DNA from: an uncultured Clostridia bacterium
Lineage (GTDB): Bacteria > Bacillota > Clostridia > Oscillospirales > CAG-382
DNA length: 64,000 bases
Reading direction: 5' to 3'
Assembly (NCBI GenBank): GCA_944375955.1
Contig: CALWBE010000013.1
Coordinates: forward strand, 1-64,000
In this document: piece after piece, positions 34,568-44,339 of the stretch
Position numbering within the stretch: the stretch's first letter is position 1
Layout: every line of letters starts with the position of its first letter
Translations under genes and position numbers: made by a program
The notes under the pieces: generated by a model
Told to the model about the DNA's origin: nothing
The model's input: the letters and a program-made list of their open reading frames with translations, nothing else
Database searches by the model: none

Positions 34568-34909
34568 CCTATTTTAAAAAACACAAAAAATATCCTATTA
34601 TCCACTTGACAATACGATATCTTTTGGTGTATAATGCGTTATATCGGCCTAATGTGCGTTTATAATTATGTGCGCTTTTCATTTCATTGTCGAATACATT
34701 AGTTTTCAGCATTTTTTATAAACGGCAATGAGATTTGTTTTTCCGTTGCAATACTTTTTTCGGCGGATAAAAACTTAATTAGTAAATTTAACAGCCGCAT
34801 AATTATTACGGGTAATTCGTACCCGTGCAAAACGATCTTTATTTTTTGACAGATCGTTGTTTTATACCGAAAGACTTTTATCTACTACCAGAAAGTGAGG
34901 TGCGAAAGC
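34568..34909 (+). promoter_or_regulatory. rpmH promoter and long structured leader
   Basis: TTGACA (34606-34611), an 18-base spacer and TATAAT (34630-34635) begin a leader of about 265 nt. Near its end are two hairpins: ACGGGTA/TACCCGT (34808-34826) and ACGATC/GATCGT (34832-34857). They may slow or gate transcription into rpmH. One DnaA-box-like TTATCCACT (34598) is present but has no companions. Confidence 0.65.
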
Positions 34910-35044
34910 ATGCTTAGAACATATCAGCCCAAGAAGCGCCAGAGAAAGAAAGAGCACGGCTTCAGAAAGCGTATGAAAACCTCCAACGGCAGAAAGGTCC
35001 TGAAGAGAAGACGCCTGAAAGGCAGAGCAAGACTCACCTATTGA
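34910..35044 (+). CDS. rpmH: 50S ribosomal protein L34
   Basis: 44 residues starting [18 protein letters not shown], then [17 protein letters not shown] and ending RARLTY: the whole L34 sequence, nearly all Arg and Lys. It binds 23S rRNA domain III near the exit tunnel. A GTGAGGTG site precedes the ATG. It heads the rpmH-rnpA-yidD-yidC-jag cluster, and is followed by a terminator-like hairpin before rnpA. Confidence 0.97.
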   Translation: MLRTYQPKKRQRKKEHGFRKRMKTSNGRKVLKRRRLKGRARLTY

Positions 35045-35096
35045 TTCTTGTTTGCCATGCCGTGTACAAGCTTGTTTTTATGACAGTTGCAAATGA

Positions 35097-35152
35097 GGGT
35101 GCTCCGATTTCCGGTATGACTTTACGCCGGAATATGTCGTGCACCCTTTTTT
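35097..35152 (+). terminator. Intercistronic terminator/attenuator between rpmH and rnpA
   Basis: GGGTGC (35097-35102) pairs with GCACCC (35141-35146), enclosing a second stem TTCCGG/CCGGAA, and six Ts follow. It should make L34 mRNA more abundant than rnpA mRNA. Confidence 0.7.
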
Positions 35153-35183
35153 GCTCAATATTTTTAAGGAATATCACTTTAAT

Positions 35184-35576
35184 ATGAAAAATCTCATTAT
35201 TCCTCTTACGGAAAACCATTTATTTTCAAGAGCGTACGCGAAGGGAAAAAGTGATACCTCAAAATTATGCGCCGTATATCTTTTGCGCAATTACAAGCGC
35301 AACCCTGACGGAACTCCGGCTAAAACAAAGCTGGGCATAACCGTAAACCGCAAGCTCGGAAAAGCTTGCAAAAGAAACAGGGTAAAACGTTTGATACGAG
35401 AGGCATACCGTCAAAATCATCAGTATATAAAAGACGGTTATATAATGGTTATCGCTGCTCGTGCTGCTGCCTTTGCTCCTTATGTTAAGGCTGCAGATAT
35501 GACCAAAGCTCTTAAATCAATAGTCTCCAAGGAAGATTTTTTCTATTTGAAAAAAGAAACGTCAAAAAACAAATAA
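35184..35576 (+). CDS. rnpA: Ribonuclease P protein component
   Basis: 130 residues from the ATG at 35184; upstream in-frame starts would overlap the T run of the hairpin. LTENHLFSRAYAKGK at the N-terminus and NRKLGKACKRNRVKRLIREAYR, the RNR motif that contacts P RNA and pre-tRNA leader, are clear. With RNase P RNA (not in this window) it matures tRNA 5' ends. An AGGA site lies about 13 bases upstream. Confidence 0.93.
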   Translation: MKNLIIPLTENHLFSRAYAKGKSDTSKLCAVYLLRNYKRNPDGTPAKTKLGITVNRKLGKACKRNRVKRLIREAYRQNHQYIKDGYIMVIAARAAAFAPYVKAADMTKALKSIVSKEDFFYLKKETSKNK

Positions 35577-35591
35577 CCGTATCCCGCGCGT

Positions 35592-35658
35592 AATATCCCG
35601 GCCTTTTCGGATCTTTAACTTTAATTTTACATCTTATTATATCTTATGCCGGGATATT
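35592..35658 (+). other. Long-loop hairpin between rnpA and yidD
   Basis: AATATCCCGGC (35592-35602) and GCCGGGATATT (35648-35658) form an 11-bp perfect stem around a 45-nt AT-rich loop, followed by TTGTTCTC. It may be a partial terminator or an RNA processing site. Confidence 0.5.
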
Positions 35659-35764
35659 TTGTTCTCAATTTTTAATTATTTTCCCATAATGCGCTTTTAT
35701 AAAGCAATACATTACAAAATAATGTCAACGTCAATCTTGACTTGTTATATTTTTATATTTTATT

Positions 35765-36070
35765 ATGAAAAAACTTTGTATCGCACTTATACGGTTCTAC
35801 AGAAAACTGTTATCCCCTTTAAAGCGAAAACCGACTTGCAAATACTATCCCTCTTGTTCTGAATATGCCCTTTGCGCATTTGAAACTCATGGTTTCTTTA
35901 AGGGCTCTTTGCTGTCCGTATTTCGCATTTTAAGATGCAATCCGTGGAGCAAAGGCGGAATAGATTATGTCCCCGGTACACCGGAATATCTGCGATGGCA
36001 TCCTGAAATTCAAAAAGTCGGACAAAAATACCGTAAACCGGTTTCTTCAAAAAGGAGCAAAAATAAATGA
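35765..36070 (+). CDS. yidD: Membrane protein insertion efficiency factor YidD
   Basis: 101 residues. [28 protein letters not shown] and then [14 protein letters not shown] are the defining YidD sequences. It is an amphipathic protein that aids YidC-dependent insertion. No ribosome site is visible before the ATG. The C-terminus is Lys/Arg/Ser-rich, and its stop overlaps the yidC start by 4 bases (ATGA). Confidence 0.93.
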   Translation: MKKLCIALIRFYRKLLSPLKRKPTCKYYPSCSEYALCAFETHGFFKGSLLSVFRILRCNPWSKGGIDYVPGTPEYLRWHPEIQKVGQKYRKPVSSKRSKNK

Positions 36071-37416
36071 AATTGATAAATAAATTTAAAAATCCAAAAA
36101 TTGCGGCAATATTGACCGTCTTCATAATTTTGTCTTCGGTTTTCGTTTTTTCGGCATTTGCCGAAAACTCTGAAGGTTCCGCTTCTGATTCCGATATATC
36201 AACGGAAGTTCAGTCTGACAGCAAGGATCAGCTTCAGGATAATAAGACCGATTCGGAAAATTCCGACTCTGCTTCCGATGACTCTGATGACAGCTCTGAA
36301 AAAAATGAATCAGATAATGCCGACAGTGAAAAAACTGCCACTATAAGAGACGGCGGCAATTTCCTTGCGGTTTGGTTCGGCAAAGCTCTCAAGATCCTTT
36401 CAGATTTCTCAGGAAGCTATGTAATTGGAATCCTCCTTTTAGCGCTGATTATAAAAATAATACTTTTCCCGTTATCTATAAAACAGCAGAAGAACTCTCA
36501 AAAGATGGCAAAACTTGCTCCTAAACAGGAAGCTATACGCAAAAAATATGCCGGACGCAACGACAGAGCAACTCAGATGAAAATGAATGAGGAAATTCAG
36601 CAGCTTTATGCGGAAGAAAAATTTAATCCTATGAGCGGATGTTTGCCGCTTCTTCTTCAGCTGCCGGTAATTTGGGCGCTGTATACAGCTATCACGTCGC
36701 CTTTGTCAAGCATGTTAGGCTTTACTAAGGAAACGCTCGCTGAACTTGCTCAGAATCTTACTATTCATTCCCCCGATATTGCAGGAAAAACCATTACTCA
36801 GGCTGACGCCATTTCGAGAATAGCGTCCGCCGGATTTAATCCTGATATATCAAAATTTTATGATGAACTTAAACTTTTCTCTGTTAACTTGATGGATAAT
36901 CCATCGTTTTCATCTCTTCTTATTATAGTTCCTATTTTGGTCTTTCTCTCGTCATTTTTCTCAACAAAACTTATTAGGAAATTTACCTACAATCCCAATG
37001 GGGCTGCTCAAGAAACTTCAATGAAAATTATGGACTGGACTATGCCTCTTATGATTCTGTGGTTCAGCTTTTCCGTTCCGTCTCTTGTCGGTATCTACTG
37101 GGTTTTCCAAAATATAATTTCTATTGCACAGCAATTTGCACTTTATAAACTGTTCCCGGTAAAAGCTCCCACTCCTGAGGAAATTCGCGAAGCCGAACTT
37201 CTCATGAAAGGCAAAAAAATTAAAAATGTTGTATATGAGGACAATGACGAACCTTCAAGCCCTCAGCCCGCAAAAAAGCCGCCGGTATCTAAAGCCTCTA
37301 TTAAGAAAAAGAAGGCAAATTCACCGTTTATATATGCTAAAAAGGGCATCTCTCCTAAATACCTTGATCATATAAAAGAAAAAGGCTCCGCTCCTAAAGC
37401 AAAAAAGAAACCTTAA
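36067..37416 (+). CDS. yidC: Membrane protein insertase YidC/Oxa1
   Basis: 449 residues. A first hydrophobic segment ends FSAFAENSE, then about 60 residues of Ser/Asp/Glu-rich low-complexity sequence (35-95) lie before the insertase core. The core shows [23 protein letters not shown] (with the hydrophilic-groove Arg/Lys region), [23 protein letters not shown], and the final helices with [10 protein letters not shown] and [14 protein letters not shown]. The C-terminal tail is basic (KKKKAN, KAKKKP), as in proteins that bind ribosomes. It inserts membrane proteins alone or with SecYEG. The acidic extracellular stretch is longer than usual. Confidence 0.92.
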   Translation: MKLINKFKNPKIAAILTVFIILSSVFVFSAFAENSEGSASDSDISTEVQSDSKDQLQDNKTDSENSDSASDDSDDSSEKNESDNADSEKTATIRDGGNFLAVWFGKALKILSDFSGSYVIGILLLALIIKIILFPLSIKQQKNSQKMAKLAPKQEAIRKKYAGRNDRATQMKMNEEIQQLYAEEKFNPMSGCLPLLLQLPVIWALYTAITSPLSSMLGFTKETLAELAQNLTIHSPDIAGKTITQADAISRIASAGFNPDISKFYDELKLFSVNLMDNPSFSSLLIIVPILVFLSSFFSTKLIRKFTYNPNGAAQETSMKIMDWTMPLMILWFSFSVPSLVGIYWVFQNIISIAQQFALYKLFPVKAPTPEEIREAELLMKGKKIKNVVYEDNDEPSSPQPAKKPPVSKASIKKKKANSPFIYAKKGISPKYLDHIKEKGSAPKAKKKP

Positions 37417-37528
37417 TTATTTAACATTAAATTTATTCAATTTTTATTTTATATGTGATAAATTTTCAAAAAAATTTTAAGAATGCCGACGCTTTCTTTT
37501 AATAATTTTATCTTTTATCATTTCTTTA

Positions 37529-37634
37529 GCCGGCCATGCAGATCAGAGAATCTGATCTGCATAAACGCCGCGCAGCAAAAGACACGGCTGCACGGCGCAC
37601 AGCAAAAAAACTGCTTGTTTTTTTGCAGGCCGGC
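37529..37634 (+). other. Cloverleaf-like RNA/DNA element between yidC and jag
   Basis: GCCGGCC (37529-37535) and GGCCGGC (37628-37634) close a multiloop holding three hairpins: a 12-bp perfect stem ATGCAGATCAGA and complement around GAA (37536-37562); a GCCG-GCAGC/GCTGC-CGGC stem with one C-A mismatch (37567-37597); and GCAAAAAAAC/GTTTTTTTGC around TGCTT (37602-37626). It is far richer in GC than the flanks and contains no frame. It could be a non-coding RNA, a miniature mobile element or an mRNA control element. Confidence 0.6.
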
Positions 37635-37692
37635 CGAAAATCAAGCAAAAAATAAAATTTATTTTACAAAATAAGCAAACAAAAAACTAAAA

Positions 37693-37716
37693 CCGGCATA
37701 AAATATAAAACGCCGG
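37693..37716 (+). promoter_or_regulatory. Hairpin just before the jag ribosome-binding site
   Basis: CCGGC (37693-37697) pairs with GCCGG (37712-37716), ending 4 bases before AGGAG (37721-37725). It could affect access to the ribosome site. Confidence 0.4.
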
Positions 37717-37735
37717 CAAAAGGAGAAATAAATAT

Positions 37736-38497
37736 ATGGAAATCATTGTCACGGCAAAAACAGTCGAGGCAGCTATTGCACTCGGAGCTGAAAAACTCGG
37801 AAGAGATGTCTCCTCCGTAACGCATGTTGTCCTTGAAGAACCAAAAAAAGGCCTTTTTGGAATAGGTTCTTCCGACGCCAAAGTAAGAGTCTGCGCTAAA
37901 GATACGGCAGAAGAACTTACTTTGAATTTTATCAACACTCTTATAAGAAATATGGGTGTAGATGCTGAAGCAAAAATAGTAGACGTAAATGAAAGCATTC
38001 CTGAAGGCAAAAATCTTTTGGAAAAAAACATATGCGTTGAAATTATTTCAGGTTCGGATAAAGAAAGCCGCGGTTTAGGAGTTCTTATAGGTCACCACGG
38101 CGAGGTTCTTGATGCGATTCAATATCTTGCAAATCTTGCAGCAAGCAAAGCTCCGCGAGAGGAAAGCGATGAGCGCCAATACATTAAAGTATCTATAGAT
38201 ACTGAAAACTACCGTGCAAAACGTGAAGCAAAGCTTAAAGAACTGGCAAGACGCATGGCAAACAAAGCTCTCACTTATCGCAGGAATATGACTCTTGAGC
38301 CTATGGCAGCATACGAGAGACGTATAATACATTCTGAAATTCAGAATATACGTGGTGTTCACACATATTCTATCGGTTCAGACACAGACAGACGTGTTGT
38401 CATAGCTTACGGTGAAGCTGAGGCGGAAAACAACAACGACAACGACAGCAGTGTAAATATCAATATTAACGCCTCCGAGAACAGCAGCGAAGAATAA
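37736..38497 (+). CDS. jag: RNA-binding protein Jag/KhpB
   Basis: 253 residues. The Jag-N domain (IIVTAKTVEAAIALGAEKLG, then EEPKKGLFGIGSSDAKVRV), a KH domain with LGVLIGHHGEVLDAIQYL and an R3H domain with RAKREAKLKELARRMA, ending MAAYERRIIHSEIQ and then GSDTDRRVVIAYG, are all present. It binds RNA with KhpA and affects cell division and cell-wall synthesis in Firmicutes. The C-terminal tail is Asn/Asp/Ser-rich. A terminator follows. Confidence 0.93.
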   Translation: MEIIVTAKTVEAAIALGAEKLGRDVSSVTHVVLEEPKKGLFGIGSSDAKVRVCAKDTAEELTLNFINTLIRNMGVDAEAKIVDVNESIPEGKNLLEKNICVEIISGSDKESRGLGVLIGHHGEVLDAIQYLANLAASKAPREESDERQYIKVSIDTENYRAKREAKLKELARRMANKALTYRRNMTLEPMAAYERRIIHSEIQNIRGVHTYSIGSDTDRRVVIAYGEAEAENNNDNDSSVNININASENSSEE

Positions 38498-38510
38498 AAA
38501 TCGTTTTATA

Positions 38511-38544
38511 AAATATCCGCTTTTATATAAGCGGATATTTTTTT
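38511..38544 (+). terminator. Terminator of the rpmH-jag cluster
   Basis: AAATATCCGCTT pairs with AAGCGGATATTT (12 bp) around TTATAT, followed by TTTTG. The 38545-38726 stretch beyond holds nothing else that I recognise. Confidence 0.88.
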
Positions 38545-38726
38545 GATCTGCTGCAGATTATACTGTTGTTTTTCTTTCATATTCTCTTATTCATGCAGCA
38601 GGACTTTAATTATTTTAAAATAAAAATCCACCGAAAACAATTTCAATTTTAAAAATTATAATATTTATAAATATAATGTCGTTCGATAATTTTATACTTG
38701 GTTTTAGAATTGACAAGCGGATTTTA

Positions 38727-38763
38727 AAATCGGGCAGAAAGCCATAGTCTTTCTGCCCGATTT
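38727..38763 (-). terminator. Terminator of the second SLH/beta-helix gene
   Basis: AAATCGGGCAGAAAG pairs with CTTTCTGCCCGATTT (15 bp) around a 7-base loop; on the minus strand the stem runs into TTTTAAAA. Confidence 0.8.
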
Positions 38764-38847
38764 CTTTATCATATGTTATCCGGAACTCGATTTTTTAAAG
38801 TTTTGCTTATTTGACAAACTTTTCCACGGAACACATTCTTTTAAAGA

Positions 38848-41800
38848 TCATGGCTTCACTGCGACTACAACAGCGTTTTTATCTCCGAAAAACTCCTCAA
38901 TATTTGCAGCCGCGTCATATCCGCAATCTCTGTATATTCCTTTTAAATTGCCCAGAGAATTTCCTATCGTCTGAATATATATATTTTTATCATCAGTTTC
39001 CTTTGAGCTTTTATCTACATTTATAAGGTATCCTTCGCAGCGGTCAAATATATTATATTCAGTAAGTTCGTCGCTGTTTTCGCTTAAAGATGTAACAGAA
39101 TAAAGAGGTGCGGATTTTTCCCTGAATCTTACATATGAGCCCCAACTGTCTCCGCCACTGCGCAAAACATTATGTGATATATGAACTCCGCTCGTCTTGC
39201 GTTCGGTTCCGCTGACAGGCGAATTGTATACTTCTATACCCCAAAATACATGTTCTATTAAATTTCCGTAATACTCAATATTCTCCTGGAAATTGTCCCC
39301 TTCACTTCCGCCGCCGTACTGATGAGTTATACCGGTATCATATATCTGATACATCCAGTTGTTTTCTACATAATATCCATCGCATCCTCCGTATATCTCA
39401 ACAGCATTTCCGTAATTTATAGCAGCTCCCGACCATTCATTCGTGCTGTGTACAGAACCTCCCAGCCAAGAGAAAATACAGTTTGTCACACGCCGGTTTT
39501 TTGTAGTTCCGCTTCCCATTCCGTGTGCACCCGTAAACATTACAGTTAAATTATCAATATGCACATCATTTGCCGATCCGGAAATAATATTTACTTTTTC
39601 GCCTATTTCTATGCTTGAAAAACGTTCTGCAGGATTTCCTTCTGAAGAATATAAATACAAAGTTTTGGAATTCAAGTCATTATAAAATTCAAGGTCATTT
39701 TTTAAATCTTTATAATCCATAAACCCAAATGTATTATAATTCATTATCTTTCCGTACAGCTCATCATAATTGCCGTATTCAGTTATATCATGATCAAATG
39801 CAATTATCCCGACATTATTTACAGAGAGTTTAAGCCTCCATACATTCGGCACATCTGTCTCCGCCCACAAAACGTCGTTTGCATAATTCCTTGCTGACTG
39901 CATAAGCACCGGTTTGTTTCCGGTTCCGTATGCGGCATAAGTAACACCTTCCGATACTGTAAGCTGGCCGCGATAAACTCCGCCTCGTTCAAAAAATACT
40001 CCGTCTCCCGGTTTAAGTTCTACTTTTTTAAGCGGTGTGTAGTTTTTCCATGCCGTTTCAGGAGACAAGCCGTCATTACTGTTGTCGCCGTTCTCAGATG
40101 ACAAATAATATTTTGTACCGGTTATTGTCTCCTCAAGCGTATCGGGAGAATTTATTATATTCTCCTTCATCTGCTCGGCTATCATGTCTACCCCTTCGCG
40201 TATTGCGTCTCCTTTAAGTTCGGGACTTTGCTCATAAAGCGATATTACATTGGTTTTGGTATCCGTACCGGGCATTATATACTTTCTGTCATCCTCTTTC
40301 TTTGCCGTCCATTCAGTGTTTTCATTTCCGCATGCAGCTATTATCTGCGGCTGTGCCCAGTGCCCGTCAATATCATAAAAAGGTGCTTTTATTTCACTCT
40401 CCAAAGGCTCCCTTCCTATAAACCGATTTACAATAGCTACAACTTCAGCCCTTGTTATAAGCCCAAAAGGTCTGAATGTTCCGTCTTCATATCCGTTTAC
40501 AATACCAAGCGACGCCGCATAAAAAATTGCCGCGGCATTTGGAGTATTATTTGATATATCCGGAATAACTGAAAGCTTTACGGACTCTTCATATCCGGAT
40601 ATCTGTGCAAGCTCATATATAAGCTGTACAAACTCTCCTCTTGTAATATTTTTCTGAGGATATATGCTTATTCCTCCGGTAGAATCTATTTCGTCCAAGA
40701 ATCCCAAACTTTCAAAAAGACCTATATATGGTTCATACCAACTGCCCGGTAAAACATCTTTATATCCTGAAGTTACTTTGCCTTTTATCAAATTTTCATC
40801 TATAATAAGCCTTGAAAGCAAGGTTATAGCTTCCGCACGCGTCATATTATTTTGAGGCAAAAAGCTTCCGTCGTCATAGCCTGAAACATATTTGGCAGCC
40901 GCATTGAGAGAAAATTCAACCGTATCGCTGACAGAAATTTCCGAAACGGCATCTCCTGCAGGTATTGTAAACAGCCCTTCCTCATTCGCCGCAGTCTCGA
41001 CTCCGTTTATTACAGCATCAGATACTGCAATGCCATATTTATCGCATATTTTAAAGCCTGAAAGAACTCCCCCGCTCATTACAGGCAGCACGCTTCCATT
41101 ATCAAGGCGTACAATATAGTCAAAAACACCCGCTGAGATATCTGCCTCGGCACCATCCTTTAAAACAAGTACCGATTTACCAGAAATTGCTCCGATGTTT
41201 TTAATTTCTCCGACAGATGCTCCGCTTCCGCTGATCTCGACAATAATGCATCCTTTAATATCCGCTCCTTCAGCAGCTCCTACTGAAACAGAACCTATTT
41301 TTCCGCCGGATATATATACTTTTATATCTCCGCTTACATTTCCGCCTTTAGTTCCTGCAATAAGTTCTCCTATATCGCCGCCGACTACTGAGGTGATATT
41401 TCCGGTCATCGAGCCGTTTCCGTTATTTCCGGCTATAAGCTGTGATATAATACTGTCTCCTCCGACTTTTATTCTTGTTAAAGAGGCAATATTTTCTTCT
41501 CCGAAAGTACCTCCGGAAACAGTTTCAAATCTTCCCGAATTCAGTTCAACAGAGCCTGATACTTCCGATGCAGAGCCTATATATACCGATGGTGCAGGAT
41601 CGTATTTGTATACATTTTCGTTCCCGGGAACATACTGCTCGAGAAAATATACATCGGCGTCTCTTACCACCTTAAAGCTGTGACCATTGGTTTTTATTGT
41701 TACGGGTTTTCCAGATTTAAAATTAACTTCGCTTAAAGACATGCTACCTTTTAAATCAAAAACTCCGGATTCGCCGAATTCTATAATATTCTGATTATCT

Positions 41801-42105
41801 TTTGTGATCGCGCCTATAATATGTACAGGCTGCCTTCCTTCGATATCAGTATATTCAGCCATATTTATAGTACCGGTAAAGTATATGTTCCCTCCCCCGG
41901 CAGCACTTATTGCCGATACAGCCTCGTTAAAATTTCTATATGAATCATATACCACTTCATCTACCGTCACTTTACCAAATGTAGACAAAAATACCGACGG
42001 CTGGCCATAAAGCTCGATAACACCCACGGAATCCGATAACACAGTAAATGTTAAAGAAGTAAAAATAATCGGCAAAGCCAATAATAATGCACTAATCCTC
42101 TTCAT
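38848..42105 (-). CDS. SLH-domain surface protein with beta-helix domain, paralogue of the gene at 2841-6011
   Basis: 1085 residues from the ATG at 42105, 6 bases after GGAG; the adjacent ATG at 42108 is only 3 bases away. A signal peptide (ISALLLALPIIFTSLTFTVLS) is followed by a Gly/Ser-rich repetitive beta region (about 35-395) with runs such as GGKIGSVSVGA. Three SLH motifs lie at about 405-585 (GYDDGSFLPQNNMTRAEA; a middle copy ending ITRGEF; GYEDGTFRPFGLITRAEV). A beta-helix domain from about 665 opens YYLSSENGDNSNDG. That last half is strongly similar to the other protein (shared FERGG-YRGQLTV, YGNAVEIYGGC and ENNWMYQIYDTG), while the N-terminal parts differ. Confidence 0.85.
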   Translation of the reverse strand: MKRISALLLALPIIFTSLTFTVLSDSVGVIELYGQPSVFLSTFGKVTVDEVVYDSYRNFNEAVSAISAAGGGNIYFTGTINMAEYTDIEGRQPVHIIGAITKDNQNIIEFGESGVFDLKGSMSLSEVNFKSGKPVTIKTNGHSFKVVRDADVYFLEQYVPGNENVYKYDPAPSVYIGSASEVSGSVELNSGRFETVSGGTFGEENIASLTRIKVGGDSIISQLIAGNNGNGSMTGNITSVVGGDIGELIAGTKGGNVSGDIKVYISGGKIGSVSVGAAEGADIKGCIIVEISGSGASVGEIKNIGAISGKSVLVLKDGAEADISAGVFDYIVRLDNGSVLPVMSGGVLSGFKICDKYGIAVSDAVINGVETAANEEGLFTIPAGDAVSEISVSDTVEFSLNAAAKYVSGYDDGSFLPQNNMTRAEAITLLSRLIIDENLIKGKVTSGYKDVLPGSWYEPYIGLFESLGFLDEIDSTGGISIYPQKNITRGEFVQLIYELAQISGYEESVKLSVIPDISNNTPNAAAIFYAASLGIVNGYEDGTFRPFGLITRAEVVAIVNRFIGREPLESEIKAPFYDIDGHWAQPQIIAACGNENTEWTAKKEDDRKYIMPGTDTKTNVISLYEQSPELKGDAIREGVDMIAEQMKENIINSPDTLEETITGTKYYLSSENGDNSNDGLSPETAWKNYTPLKKVELKPGDGVFFERGGVYRGQLTVSEGVTYAAYGTGNKPVLMQSARNYANDVLWAETDVPNVWRLKLSVNNVGIIAFDHDITEYGNYDELYGKIMNYNTFGFMDYKDLKNDLEFYNDLNSKTLYLYSSEGNPAERFSSIEIGEKVNIISGSANDVHIDNLTVMFTGAHGMGSGTTKNRRVTNCIFSWLGGSVHSTNEWSGAAINYGNAVEIYGGCDGYYVENNWMYQIYDTGITHQYGGGSEGDNFQENIEYYGNLIEHVFWGIEVYNSPVSGTERKTSGVHISHNVLRSGGDSWGSYVRFREKSAPLYSVTSLSENSDELTEYNIFDRCEGYLINVDKSSKETDDKNIYIQTIGNSLGNLKGIYRDCGYDAAANIEEFFGDKNAVVVAVKP

Positions 42106-42146
42106 CATATTCTCCTTTTTATCAAAAATTAACAATATGCACATAC

Positions 42147-42175
42147 AGTATAGCATATGATTTGTTTAAAATCAA
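42147..42175 (-). promoter_or_regulatory. Promoter of the second SLH/beta-helix gene
   Basis: Minus strand TTGATT (42170-42175), a 17-base spacer and TATACT (42147-42152), 42 bases before the start codon. Confidence 0.75.
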
Positions 42176-42223
42176 CACTTTTCTTATAAAACGAATTATA
42201 TTCGGTTTTTATAACAGTAAAAA

Positions 42224-42250
42224 AGGGAAACCCTAAGAAAGGGTTTCCCT
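42224..42250 (-). terminator. Terminator of the tig-clpP-clpX group
   Basis: AGGGAAACCCT (42224-42234) pairs with AGGGTTTCCCT (42240-42250); the minus strand continues TTTTACTG. Confidence 0.85.
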
Positions 42251-42259
42251 AAAAATCAT

Positions 42260-43495
42260 TTATACCGCTTTATTAAGTTTTTTTATCATATCGGCATTTA
42301 TATTTATCTTTTTATTTTTAGTATCTGAAGGAGCATCAAACATAAGTCTTGTCATTATTTCCTCTGTTATTGCCCTTAGTCCTCGCGCGCCTGTTTTGCG
42401 TTCTTCCGCAAGTTCAGCAATCGCGTCAAGCGCCGCATCATCAAAGGTAAGCTCTATCCCATCCATGGAAAACAGCTTTTTATATTGTTTTATAAGCGCA
42501 TTTTTAGGTTCTACAAGTATTCTCTTGAGCGCTTCCCTGTCCAAGCTGTGCAAACCTACTATAACCGGCATTCTTCCCACAAGCTCCGGAATTATACCGT
42601 ATCTTACAAGATCACGCGCCTGTATCTGCGATATGATCGACTCTTTTTCCTTTTCCTTTTTTGTCATCACCGCCGCGCCGTATCCTATTGTATGAGATCC
42701 TTTGACACGCTCAGAAATTATATCTTCTATACCGTCAAATGCTCCACCGCAAATGAAAAGTATATTTGTCGTATCTATCTCGATAAATTCCTGATTAGGA
42801 TGCTTTCTGCCGCCCTGCGGAGGAACGTTTGATATTGTTCCCTCAAGTATTTTCAGCAATGCCTGCTGCACTCCTTCTCCGGATACGTCACGTGTTATAG
42901 ATCTATTTTCGCTTCGGCGTGAGATTTTATCTATCTCATCGACATAAATTATTCCTTTTTCGGCTTTTTCTACGTCAAAGTCGGCCGCCTGTATCAGGCG
43001 AAGCAAAATATTTTCTACATCTTCGCCCACATATCCGGCCTCCGTAAGAGTAGTAGCGTCGGCAATGGCAAACGGTACTTTGAGCATCTTTGCAAGCGTT
43101 TGCGCAAGCAGTGTTTTTCCTACTCCAGTTGGTCCTAAAAGCAATACATTGCTCTTTTGTATTTCAACTTCGTCATCCTGATCGGGCTGCAGTATTCTCT
43201 TATAATGATTATACACCGCTACGCAAAGAGCTATTTTAGCTTCATCCTGACCTATAACACATTTGTCAAGCTCTTCCTTGAGTTCGCGCGGTTTGGGAAG
43301 ATTCTCAAGCTTTAAGTCGCTGTCATCCTTTTTTTCATCTGCAAGACTTTCGGCATATTCATCAAGTATATTATCGCATATCATAACGCAGTTTGCGCAG
43401 ATATTTATCCCGTTAGGACCGAAAATTATCTTTGACGGATCGCTTTCACTCTTGCCGCAAAAGGAACATTTCGGTGTCTTTATCTCGTCATCCAT
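42260..43495 (-). CDS. clpX: ATP-dependent Clp protease ATP-binding subunit ClpX
   Basis: 411 residues. The N-terminal zinc-binding domain ([17 protein letters not shown]) is followed by Walker [12 protein letters not shown], Walker [11 protein letters not shown], the GYVGEDVE pore loop, and [18 protein letters not shown], close to the IGF-loop region that docks on ClpP. It unfolds tagged proteins and feeds them to ClpP, which lies 45 bases upstream. The length is normal for the family. Confidence 0.96.
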   Translation of the reverse strand: MDDEIKTPKCSFCGKSESDPSKIIFGPNGINICANCVMICDNILDEYAESLADEKKDDSDLKLENLPKPRELKEELDKCVIGQDEAKIALCVAVYNHYKRILQPDQDDEVEIQKSNVLLLGPTGVGKTLLAQTLAKMLKVPFAIADATTLTEAGYVGEDVENILLRLIQAADFDVEKAEKGIIYVDEIDKISRRSENRSITRDVSGEGVQQALLKILEGTISNVPPQGGRKHPNQEFIEIDTTNILFICGGAFDGIEDIISERVKGSHTIGYGAAVMTKKEKEKESIISQIQARDLVRYGIIPELVGRMPVIVGLHSLDREALKRILVEPKNALIKQYKKLFSMDGIELTFDDAALDAIAELAEERKTGARGLRAITEEIMTRLMFDAPSDTKNKKININADMIKKLNKAV

Positions 43496-43540
43496 ATATG
43501 ACCATGCCTTTCTTTGGACTTATTTTCCGCCCGGATAACC

Positions 43541-44122
43541 TTATCTCTTTTCTATAACCTTATCGATAAGGCCGTATTCCATAGCCTCGGCAGCTGACAT
43601 GAAGTTATCTCTGTCTGTATCCTTCTCTATTGTCTCAAGCGGCTTTCCTGTTCTTTCGGAAAGTATCCTGTTTAACGTATCTCTCGTTTTTATTATGCGG
43701 TCGGCATGAATCTTTATATCCGTCGCCTGTCCCTGCATTCCGCCGAGAGGCTGATGTATCATTATCTCACTGTTCGGCAGAGCAAAACGCTTTCCCTTAG
43801 TTCCGGCTGCAAGCAAAAACGCTCCCATGCTTGCTGCCATTCCTATACATATTGTTGATACGTCACATTTAATATAGTTCATCGTATCAAATATAGCCAT
43901 TCCCGATGTGATAGAGCCTCCGGGACTGTTGATATAAAGACTTATATCCTTTTCCGGATCCTTTGATTCAAGGAAAAGCAGCTGTGCAACCACAAGAGAT
44001 GCCGTAACGTCGTTTACTTCATCTGAAAGAAATATTATCCGGTCATTTAAAAGTCTGGAATAAATATCATATGAACGCTCTCCGCGTCCTTCCTGTTCTA
44101 CTACCATTGGTACAAGTGCCAT
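43541..44122 (-). CDS. clpP: ATP-dependent Clp protease proteolytic subunit ClpP
   Basis: 193 residues. The catalytic Ser is in [12 protein letters not shown], His in IMIHQPLGG and Asp in KDTDRDNFM. The short N-terminal [16 protein letters not shown] is the axial gate. It forms the tetradecameric chamber used by ClpX. The 217-base spacer to tig contains a CAAATGCG/CGCATTTG hairpin (about 44222-44259) with a poor T tract, so partial readthrough from tig is likely. Confidence 0.96.
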   Translation of the reverse strand: MALVPMVVEQEGRGERSYDIYSRLLNDRIIFLSDEVNDVTASLVVAQLLFLESKDPEKDISLYINSPGGSITSGMAIFDTMNYIKCDVSTICIGMAASMGAFLLAAGTKGKRFALPNSEIMIHQPLGGMQGQATDIKIHADRIIKTRDTLNRILSERTGKPLETIEKDTDRDNFMSAAEAMEYGLIDKVIEKR

Positions 44123-44339
44123 TGATCTCAGTCCTTTCTTATATAAGTTTTAAAAATATTCTTATAAAATTTAGCCTAAAAAAACTTGTCGCTTTTTGAC
44201 TTATAGGATTTTTTAAACAGCAAATGCGAAACCATGACATATATCAGGCTCCGCATTTGATTTAATTGTAGTTTTACGATGTAATCCAACAATATGCCGA
44301 AACATCATAAACAAAGATTTATTGACTGCAGACTTTCTG

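Noticed and set aside
34568-34909. Possible replication origin upstream of rpmH
   Set aside because: rpmH often flanks oriC in Firmicutes, but only one imperfect DnaA box (TTATCCACT) is present, dnaA is absent and ruvX occupies the upstream side.
41195-41683. Long open frame antisense to the second SLH gene
   Set aside because: It has no ribosome site and is composed of Pro/Ser-rich sequence typical of the reverse strand of a Gly/Ser-rich gene.
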